This document shows, in pieces, positions 1-5,500 of a stretch of DNA of 8,182 nt. A model generated the notes under the pieces. That model searched no databases and was not told the DNA's origin. It worked only from the letters and a program-made list of their open reading frames with translations. The stretch's first letter is position 1. Every line of letters begins with the position of its first letter. Source of the DNA: Calditrichota bacterium (GTDB lineage: Bacteria > Calditrichota > Calditrichia > RBG-13-44-9 > J075); the NCBI GenBank assembly GCA_024275555.1, contig JAJRYW010000431.1, forward strand, positions 1 to 8,182. The letters run 5' to 3'. A program made the translations under genes and the position numbers.

Positions 1-110
1 CACTTTCGTCGCACGAGGCTTCGCAGGCTGGATTACTCCAGACTACGCTCGATTGACTACATGATTAAACAAGCAATTATCATGATAAGTACCTTTCAAC
101 TTATAAGACT

Positions 111-129
111 CGCCAGCCTTAGCCTGGCG
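111..129. repeat. Small hairpin CGCCAG / CTGGCG
   Basis: Six perfect pairs (111-116 with 124-129) around a seven-base loop CCTTAGC. It stands directly before the 131-148 repeat. A similar small stem GTAGTG/CACTAC occurs at 907-925. Short stems of this size can be chance. Confidence 0.35.
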
Positions 130-130
130 C

Positions 131-148
131 ACCGGATAAACACGGATT
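131..148 (-). repeat. Short intergenic repeat of the AATCCGTG type, minus copy
   Basis: Minus strand reads AATCCGTGTTTATCCGGT. It shares AATCCGTG and a following xATCCG block with 859-887 on the plus strand. It resembles the AATCCGTGTTxATCCGTG intergenic repeats I remember from diverse bacterial genomes. Identity as a family member is an impression from pattern, not a search result. Confidence 0.4.
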
Positions 149-166
149 GGGGGGGAAGGAACTAAG

Positions 167-210
167 CTTTTTCCGGGACTTCGCCCGGGAAAAGAGGCTT
201 CTCCGAAGCC
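167..210. repeat. Two adjacent hairpins
   Basis: First hairpin: CTTTTTCCGGG (167-177) pairs with CCCGGGAAAAG (184-194), eleven pairs including one T-G wobble, loop ACTTCG. Second: GGCTTC (196-201), loop TCC, GAAGCC (205-210), six perfect pairs. They are one base apart. Neither is followed by a T tract on either strand, so simple terminator function is unlikely. Confidence 0.6.
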
Positions 211-213
211 GTT

Positions 214-278
214 GATTTACGATTTACAAATAGCGATTTACGATTTGAAATACCTTCGTCATTCGGAAATCGTAAATC
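214..278. repeat. GATTTACGATTT repeats, two direct and one inverted
   Basis: The 12-mer GATTTACGATTT occurs at 214-225 and 235-246, and its exact complement AAATCGTAAATC at 267-278. The second and third copies can form a 12-bp stem with a 20-base loop. The unit is itself a partial tandem of GATTTAC (214-220, 221-227, 235-241). This looks like a short intergenic repeat family; I recall similar GATTTACGATTT strings in intergenic DNA of environmental genomes but cannot verify it here. Confidence 0.7.
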
Positions 279-296
279 ATTTGTAACTATTCAGGT
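275..296 (+). repeat. Left target duplication plus terminal inverted repeat
   Basis: Target duplication AATCATTT (275-282) followed by the terminal inverted repeat GTAACTATTCAGGT (283-296). Because the duplication ends TT on this side and begins AA on the other, the raw inverted match is 16 bp. The duplication overlaps the right arm of the older GATTTACGATTT inverted repeat (267-278), so the element inserted beside that hairpin. Confidence 0.82.
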
Positions 297-472
297 TATT
301 TAGATATTGGAGCAATATCTTCCAACGGTTTGCTTAACCGCAGCGAACGCGAAGGAACCGCTACGTGCGCAACGTATTGATGATCGGCTAAATCTTTGCG
401 CACGCTGCGGTAAAAAGGCACATTCGGATCAATGTAGAGCGTATTTAAAATGACACAATAGGAAGAATACGC
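296..472 (-). pseudogene. 58-codon open stretch without start, possible gene remnant
   Basis: Between a TAG at 475-473 and a TAA at 298-296 the minus strand is open for 58 codons, reading AYSSYCVILNTLYIDPNVPF, then YRSVRKDLADHQYVAHVAVP, then SRSLRLSKPLEDIAPISK. The composition is protein-like, but there is no ATG, GTG or TTG with a ribosome-binding site in a sensible place, and two further stops lie just upstream. The stop codon falls at the inner edge of the left terminal repeat of the element, so the stretch is wholly inside it. I do not recognise the sequence; it does not look like the end of an IS66 transposase. Against a gene origin: 394-415 also fits the CTTTGCG-type repeat pattern, and an open run this long has a few percent chance of arising by accident. 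Confidence 0.25.
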
Positions 473-482
473 CTATCCTGCT

Positions 483-542
483 TAATTCATAAACATCTCA
501 CCCCGGCTGGCCGGGGCTAAGTCGCAAAGAAATAATGAATTA
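483..542 (-). repeat. Internal repeat copy A with CCCCGG-N4-CCGGGG core
   Basis: Read on the minus strand this copy runs ATTCAT, five bases, CTTTGCG, six bases, CCCCGG-CCAG-CCGGGG, then TGA..ATG..AATTA. The same ordered blocks occur in copy B (605-655) on the plus strand, with one small indel on the left and a gap on the right. It also has its own outer inverted repeat TAATTCAT (483-490) / ATGAATTA (535-542) around the core hairpin at 501-516. The pair could fold onto each other over the 62-base AT-rich spacer. Confidence 0.65.
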
Positions 543-604
543 TGATTTTTTCTGGAAAAAATTCTGTTTTTTCGCTTAATGTATAGATAATTGTTTAATC
601 TTTA

Positions 605-655
605 GATTCATCAACACTTTGCGTTCTTCGCCCCGGAATGCCGGGGTGATGAATT
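605..655 (+). repeat. Internal repeat copy B, inverted relative to copy A
   Basis: Plus-strand blocks are ATTCAT, five bases, CTTTGCG, seven bases, CCCCGG-AATG-CCGGGG (631-646), TGATG, AATTA. Outer arms ATTCATCA (606-613) and TGATGAAT (647-654) are perfect complements, so the copy forms its own two-part hairpin with a 17-base bulge on the left that contains the CTTTGCG block. Confidence 0.65.
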
Positions 656-704
656 ATCCAGGCTATCAAGAAATTCTTTGGGAACAGGTTTTGCCCTTTT
701 AGCT

Positions 705-726
705 ACCTGAATAGTTACAATCATTT
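705..726 (-). repeat. Right terminal inverted repeat plus target duplication
   Basis: Inverted repeat ACCTGAATAGTTAC (705-718), the exact reverse complement of 283-296, followed by the second AATCATTT (719-726). Beyond the 14 bp the two ends diverge (TATTTAG inside the left end, AGCTAAAA inside the right end read inward). Confidence 0.82.
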
Positions 727-731
727 TAAAT

Positions 732-761
732 ATCGACAATCCCGGTCGGCCGGGAGTCGAT
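732..761. repeat. Two-part hairpin with TCCCGG-TCGG-CCGGGA core, outside the element
   Basis: Outer stem ATCGAC (732-737) / GTCGAT (756-761) and inner stem TCCCGG (740-745) / CCGGGA (750-755), with two unpaired A and a four-base loop TCGG: twelve base pairs in all. The core resembles the CCCCGG-N4-CCGGGG cores inside the element, but the flanks differ. It begins six bases after the right target duplication. No U tract follows on either strand, so it is not an intrinsic terminator. Confidence 0.7.
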
Positions 762-806
762 TAAGATCTCGAAAGGGGCTAATTCTCTTCGTTTTTGTTG
801 ATTAAC

Positions 807-832
807 GACATTTGTTCGTTGCGAAAAATGTC
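807..832. repeat. Hairpin with eleven pairs and one bulge
   Basis: GACATTT (807-813) pairs with AAATGTC (826-832); after a bulged G, TTCG (815-818) pairs with CGAA (822-825) around a TTG loop. It lies between repeats and no gene, has no T tract on either strand, and has no evident function. Confidence 0.6.
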
Positions 833-858
833 TGTAAAAAACTATCAACAGTTCATCG

Positions 859-887
859 AATCCGTGCATATCTGTGTTGATCCGGGG
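859..887 (+). repeat. Short intergenic repeat of the AATCCGTG type, plus copy
   Basis: Plus strand has AATCCGTG, CATATCTGTG and TTGATCCGGGG in series, a near-periodic run of ATCxGTG units about ten bases apart. It is the inverted, longer counterpart of 131-148. Confidence 0.4.
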
Positions 888-952
888 CGAACATAAAAAG
901 TGCACGGTAGTGAATGCTACACTACAGATATGCCCGGCTTAAATAGCTTCTT

Positions 953-984
953 TATTTCTTTGCGGCCTCTGCGGCTTTGCCGCA
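953..984 (+). repeat. CTTTGCG-type repeat with TGCGGC-TTT-GCCGCA hairpin
   Basis: TATTTCTTTGCG at 953-964 is identical to a 12-mer in internal copy A (minus strand, 534-523), and CTTTGCG recurs at 394-400 and 617-623. It is followed by TGCGGC (970-975), TTT, GCCGCA (979-984), a perfect 6-bp stem. The region lies some 40 bases beyond the terminator in transcript direction and has no U tract. Confidence 0.5.
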
Positions 985-1021
985 ACATTTAACCGGGGGA
1001 CAACCCGAACGGAAGCGTCCA

Positions 1022-1051
1022 TAAAAAAGCCCCTCGCATGGACGAGGGGCT
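1022..1051 (-). terminator. Rho-independent terminator closing the gene block
   Basis: On the minus strand, 27 bases after the lipoprotein stop codon, AGCCCCTCG (1051-1043) is followed by a six-base loop TCCATG and the perfect complement CGAGGGGCT (1036-1028), then TTTTTTAT. A 9-bp GC-rich stem plus six-T tract is a textbook intrinsic terminator. On the plus strand there is no T tract, so it works in one direction, for the helicase-TPR-lipoprotein transcript. Confidence 0.93.
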
Positions 1052-1078
1052 AAAGATGGGCTAATAACCGGCCAAAGT

Positions 1079-2422
1079 CTAATTGGCCATCTTCTCCAGC
1101 CGTTCGATCAGTTGCGCCGTGGTCAGGCTGCCGCTGGAGGCGTTCAGGTTGATAATAAATATATCGAAGTTGCCGCTGCGGTTGGAGTGAAAGGCGATCG
1201 CTTGCCCGTCCGGCGAAAAGACCGGGTTGGAATCCACCGCGGGATTGAAGGTAAGACGCTCCTGCTCGCTGCCGTTGGTGCGGGCGCGGTAAATCTCGTA
1301 ATTGCCGTCGCGATCAGACATAAAGGTCAGGTACTGAGAATCATCGGATACATGGGGATTCACATCATTCCCATCGGGATTGTCAATCACGGTCATCACC
1401 TGGGAGCCGTCCGTTTTCATGACAAAGATATCAAACGTACCGTTTTTATCGGAGTGAAAGTAGATGTGACTGTCGTCGCCGTCAAAACAGGGGCCTCCTT
1501 CATTGGCCGGCGAGTCGGTTAGTTGCAATTGAAAATCGCCGTCGCGCTCCATGATGAAGATATCGCTCTGTTTGCTGACATAATCCACTTTGCGGAGATC
1601 GTTGCGCTCCGAGACAAAGACCATGTATTTGCCGTCATGCGAGTAGCGGGGCAGCCAGTCGTCCGCCACCGACTGGGTCAGGTTGGCGATAAAACCGTCT
1701 TTTAAAGCCATGTAGGTTATTTCCCGCACCTTGTATTTGGGTCCGATGGGGCGGTGATCTTCTTCCGTGCTGGCATAGGCAATACCGTTTCCGAGGGGAT
1801 CGTATACCGGAAGTTCCTCATCGTAGGGAGTAGAAACCAGCACCGTTTCCTGGTTGCTCTGCAAATCCAATTCCACGATATCCCAACTGGTGCTGTCCCG
1901 CTTTTGATAGAGCAGCTTTTGCCCGTCTTTGGAAAAGACCGGAAAGGCCTCATCCTCCGGGGACTGGGTGACCTGCTGCACCACGTATTTTCCGCCTACA
2001 TAGCTCTCGATCTGTGTTTTGTAAACCTCGCCGGCCGCCGTTTGCAGCACCGACAAAAAACTGCCGTAGGCGTCCTTTAAATTGCCCTGCTGGTACTGCA
2101 ACTTGCCATACTCAAACTGCACATCAACCTGATAGGGATCGGCGGCAATAATTTCCTCCATCACCGCCGCAGCCTGCGGGAGCATTTCCAGGCGCAGGTA
2201 CTCCTGGGAAAGCTGCTTTTTTAGCACCAGGTCGTCCGGGTGCTTAGCAATTTGCTGATTCAGATATTCGATCCGGTTGGCCGGGGGCAGATTTTCGTAC
2301 TCCCCGGGAGTGAGCACCTTGGAGCTGCCGCCGCAACCGGCCAGGACGACCAGCACTACCGCCGCTATCAAAATCAGCCCGATTTTCTTTCCTGAACATG
2401 TCCCTCCGCAAAATTTCCTCAT
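1079..2422 (-). CDS. TPR and TolB/PD40 beta-propeller lipoprotein
   Basis: Predicted lipoprotein, probably anchored at the outer membrane on the periplasmic side. Residues 1-30 form a lipoprotein signal: basic n-region, hydrophobic ILIAAVVLVV, lipobox LAGC with Cys30, then GGSS. No Asp follows the Cys, so outer-membrane sorting is expected if Lol rules apply. Residues about 45-130 hold two or three TPR hairpins (IEYLNQQIAKHPDD, LSQEYLRLEMLPQAAAVMEE, EYGKLQYQQGNLKDAYGSF). Residues about 150-427 are six WD40-like PD40/TolB blades, each with an xFSxDGxxIxFxSxRxGxxDIF-like strand (FSKDGQKLLYQ, YSHDGKYMVFVSERN, FDGDDSHIYFHSDKNGTFDIF, VSDDSQYLTFMSDRDGNYEIY, FSPDGQAIAFHSNRSGNFDIF). The TolB N-terminal domain is absent, so this is not TolB itself. 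The layout recalls the PorE-type TPR+PD40 lipoproteins of type IX secretion, but the C-terminal OmpA peptidoglycan-binding domain is missing: the protein ends about 20 residues after the last blade. It lies 147 bases after the large TPR gene and directly before a terminator. Start ATG chosen because it precedes the signal peptide and has AAAGGG six bases upstream. Confidence 0.92.
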   Translation of the reverse strand: MRKFCGGTCSGKKIGLILIAAVVLVVLAGCGGSSKVLTPGEYENLPPANRIEYLNQQIAKHPDDLVLKKQLSQEYLRLEMLPQAAAVMEEIIAADPYQVDVQFEYGKLQYQQGNLKDAYGSFLSVLQTAAGEVYKTQIESYVGGKYVVQQVTQSPEDEAFPVFSKDGQKLLYQKRDSTSWDIVELDLQSNQETVLVSTPYDEELPVYDPLGNGIAYASTEEDHRPIGPKYKVREITYMALKDGFIANLTQSVADDWLPRYSHDGKYMVFVSERNDLRKVDYVSKQSDIFIMERDGDFQLQLTDSPANEGGPCFDGDDSHIYFHSDKNGTFDIFVMKTDGSQVMTVIDNPDGNDVNPHVSDDSQYLTFMSDRDGNYEIYRARTNGSEQERLTFNPAVDSNPVFSPDGQAIAFHSNRSGNFDIFIINLNASSGSLTTAQLIERLEKMAN

Positions 2423-2434
2423 GATCGACCCTTT
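2423..2434 (-). promoter_or_regulatory. Ribosome-binding site of the lipoprotein gene
   Basis: Minus-strand AAAGGG (2434-2429) is six bases upstream of the ATG at 2422-2420. It is a partial match to AAAGGAGG. A stronger-looking GGAGG just inside the gene precedes an out-of-frame ATG by only three bases and would miss the signal peptide, so the 2422 start is preferred. Confidence 0.5.
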
Positions 2435-2465
2435 CGTATACGTTCATGATTCCGATCAATACCCT

Positions 2466-2494
2466 GCTATAAACAGGATCGCACTATTCTTCAA
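2466..2494 (-). promoter_or_regulatory. Weak candidate sigma-70-like promoter before the lipoprotein gene
   Basis: In the 147-base gap after the large TPR gene, the minus strand has TTGAAG (2494-2489), a 17-base spacer and TATAGC (2471-2466). Each hexamer matches the sigma-70 consensus at four of six positions, and the spacing is ideal. About 45 bases separate it from the ATG. No U-tract terminator is seen between the two genes, so read-through from upstream is also possible. Such matches occur by chance often, and promoter consensus in this organism is unknown. Confidence 0.25.
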
Positions 2495-2569
2495 AATGAT
2501 TAACACCGAAGCGCGAGCGGCACCTCTCAGGCATCCCCCAGGCCGAGCCGGGAGACAGAGCAGTTGCCG

Positions 2570-5500
2570 TCAATTTAATTTTTTCAGTTTATCAATCAAT
2601 TGGCGCGCCTGGCGCTTAAATTCCAATTGGATGCCCGGCCGGTCGACGATCTGCTGGTACATCCGTATCGCTTCCTGGCTGCGGCCCAGTTTTTCGTAAC
2701 TTTGCCCGGCAAAATAGAGCGCGCTGGCCTCCCACTGCAATTTGGTTTTTTGGGACAGCAGCGGAATCTTCATGAACTCATTAATGGCGGTTTGATATTG
2801 GCCGGAATTGTAATAGGCTTCTCCGATATAAAATTGAATCTCCGGCTCTTCCCGGCTGCTGACCTCGAACTTGAGTTTTTTAAAATAATCGATGGCTTCC
2901 TGGTAACGATTCAGGCGGATCATGGCGTTTCCGATGGAGATTTTTTTGTTCACCGCATCCTGGGCGTTGGGAAAGAGCCGCACATACTCCCGGGCGCTGT
3001 TCAGCGCGCCGTCCCATAAGCCGATCTGTTTATAAGCGTTGATCAACAGGGAGAGCGCCGCCTTGCGCGAGGGCGCGTCGACAGCCGTCTCGACCGCTTT
3101 GCGGGTTTCTTCCAGGCCGGCGTCCTGGTCTTCTTCTCGAAAATGAATCCGGGCCAGGCTTAGATGCACATTGGAAAGCAACGGGCTGTCCGGATGCTTC
3201 TCCTGGAATTCCCGGAATACCTTTATCGCTTCTTCCGGCTTGTTTAAGGTTGCGTAGGCCTGTCCCAGCATAAAATGAGCGTCGTCGTAATAATCGGTTT
3301 CCTTATAGCGCTTCATCACCGTTTTAAAATACTTGATGGCCGGGTCAAATTTCTTTTTGGTAAAAGCAACCCGGCCGCGCTCGTATTCAAAAGAAGCCAG
3401 GTGGTTCGGCAACGAGGGCGTTCCTTTGTAAGTCTTGCTAAACGCTTTGACCGCGGCTTGCGTCGCCGCACCCTGGTTAATCATGCAGCGAATTTTTAAC
3501 GCCTCCAGGTCTTGTTTCTGAGCGGCGTCCGGCGCCATGTCGATTAATGTCGTGAGGATCGCGACGGCCTCGCTGTACTTCCCTGACTTGAATAGAATAT
3601 CGGCGCGATTCTTATTGGCTTGATAAAAAAATGAATCCGATGGGGCCGGCTTGACCAGGGCGTACTGCAGCAGGGCCGATTCCGGATCGTCTTCCTGCTC
3701 GGCCATCCGGCCCAACAAGTATAGCGCCTCATTGACATGCTCCGGCGAGGCGGCCCGGTTCAGGAAAGTCAGAAGATACTGCCGGGCCTGGGGATGCTTG
3801 CCGCTGCTGGCAAACGCCTTTCCGGCATAGAAATAAAGCGAGGGCTGCGGGGCAACCAAAAAATGCGCCGCGATGCGGTCGGATGTTTCCGGATACTGGG
3901 CCAGGATGACCTGAATCTTTTTCAAAGCATTGTCCAATTGACCGGCCCGGATATAGGCGTTGATCACCTGTTCGCGGGCAATATCGGCGGCGGGCGCATA
4001 ATCGAACCGGGATAAAATACGCTCGTAGAACTGGGCAGCCGTCCCATATTCTCCCCGAGACTCTGCCGCGTGCGCAAGGCGTAAATAAGCCTCTGCCTGA
4101 TCGGGATGGGTCTTGATTTCCAATAAATAGGTCTTTAAGATTTCCTCACTTTGAGAAAGATCACCATTTTGCTGATAGTAATTGGCCAGCCGCCAGTAGG
4201 CGTCCCCGGCCAAGACGATATTCTGCCGTTGCTGGGAAAGCACAGTCCATAACCGCACCGCATTACTGCTGTCCCCGGCGGCCAGGTAGGCCGCGGCTAA
4301 TTCCAACTGCACCGGGTAGCTTAAACGTGAGTCCGGGTAAGTCTTCAGAAAATGCTCCCAGAACTGCACCAGTTTGGGGGCGGGAATCGCTTCATGGGCA
4401 ATTGTCCGGGTCAGGAACCAGAAGGTTAGCGAGTCCGGGGCCGGTGTATAGGCGGCGTAACTGACGGCCCGCTTCAGTGTGGCCAGCAGCGTTTCGTACC
4501 CGGGGGTGTTTTGGGGATGAAGAAAGCGCTGGTATTCGGCCTGGCGCAATTGGCTCTTGCTCAGGTAGTACCACCCCTCCCCCGCCCTGCCGGAGTCGGG
4601 CGCATTCTCCACGTAGGCGGCAAAAATATGGCTGGCTTCCTGGTAATCCTTGAGATCATCCAGGTAGATTTTGCCCAGGTCGAACAGTAATTGCTCCCGG
4701 TCGGCCCCGGTCAGCAGACGCCCCAGCAGACGGGCCAGTTCCGTTACCCCGGTTTGCCGGCCTTGCTGGTGATAGCTGCGAATAAAATCGCGGTAAAGCA
4801 GGCTGGAGTCATAATCGGCGGCGCAAAGATATTGCTCGACAATCCGGTTAAAGAGCGAGGAGGCCTGCAGGTAATTCCCGGCCTTAAAATAGGCTTTCGC
4901 GGTCTGGAAGAGCAGGTCGTCGCGGAGCGGGGAAGCCGGGTAGAGCGCCAGGAAACGCTGCAATTCCGCCTCGGCCAGGCCCAGTTCTCCGGCCGACAAA
5001 ACTGTTTCGATAAAGCCTGCGTGCAGCTTTTCCGTCACAATACCGGGCCGGAGCAGGCGCTCCAATTCCTGCAAATACTGGCGGGACTCGCTGTATCGTC
5101 CGGTCTGCCCGGCAATACGGGTCAGGTTGATCAGTATTGCCGGCCGCAGTTCCGTCAGGGTCGCCCCGGCTTGCCTGTTCAGTTTTTGGAACTCTTGATA
5201 AGCCGCTTCGGCCTGGCCGGATTCCACCAGGCAACTGGCATAGTAAAAGCGGAGGGTATTCTGCGCCGCCCCGTCCTCATTTTGGTCAAGCAACGGCTCA
5301 ATTTCTTTCCTGGCCAGGCTGTAATCGCCTTTACCGAAGTAGGTCTGGGCGCGCATCATCTTAAAAATCTGCTGATCTTTTTGATCCCGGTACCTGTCCA
5401 GGGCCTTGCCCAGCAGGGCCAGCGCCGCCGGATAGTCGCGCTTGTCCAGGTAAATTTCAGCCAACTGCCGGGTCGCTTCCCGGGCGGCTTGCTGGTTGGG

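Larger units (their letters stand above)
283..718. mobile_element. MITE-like non-autonomous element with IS66-type ends
   Basis: The element is 436 bp. Its ends are perfect 14-bp inverted repeats: GTAACTATTCAGGT at 283-296 and ACCTGAATAGTTAC at 705-718. Immediately outside each end stands the same 8 bases, AATCATTT (275-282 and 719-726), and the match stops exactly at 8, as expected for a target-site duplication. Known for the family: IS66 insertion sequences typically have ends starting GTAA and make 8-bp duplications. The element is far too short for the IS66 tnpABC genes and no transposase-like frame is present, so it would need a transposase supplied in trans. Inside the left end lies a hairpin AGATATT-GGAGC-AATATCT (302-320). 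The interior has an inverted pair of 50-60 bp repeats (483-542 and 605-655). The intact duplication and perfect ends suggest a fairly recent insertion. Family assignment rests on ends and duplication length only. Confidence 0.78.
1..1020. other. Gene-free, repeat-rich intergenic region
   Basis: No intact protein gene with a start, ribosome-binding site and credible sequence is seen here on either strand, and no tRNA or rRNA was recognised. The region is more AT-rich than the neighbouring genes and is crowded with hairpins and short repeat families listed separately, plus one MITE-like insertion (283-718). The first 60 bases (cactttcgtcgcacgaggct...) are low in coding signal and contain a small hairpin CTGGA-TTAC-TCCAG (28-41); I do not recognise them. 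A run of seven G lies at 149-155. The gene to the left of the window, if any, is not visible. Confidence 0.7.

Noticed and set aside
214..278. CRISPR-like repeat array
   Set aside because: Units are 12 bp, spacers are irregular and short, one copy is inverted, and there are no cas genes.
771..798. Plus-strand terminator (CGAAAG...CTTCG then TTTTTG)
   Set aside because: The stem is at best four to five pairs with a bulge, and no plus-strand gene ends nearby.
2398..2408. GGAGG followed by ATG just inside the lipoprotein gene, minus strand
   Set aside because: The ATG is out of frame and only three bases after GGAGG; using it would discard the signal peptide.
1079..2422. Calling the lipoprotein TolB or PorE
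   Set aside because: The TolB N-terminal domain is absent and replaced by TPR, TolB is not a lipoprotein, and the OmpA domain of PorE is missing. Only the propeller similarity holds.
2244..2459. 71-codon minus-strand frame starting upstream of the lipoprotein
   Set aside because: It overlaps the lipoprotein signal peptide and TPR region in another frame, and its product is Arg/Gly/Ser-rich without pattern. The lipoprotein frame has a lipobox and domains.
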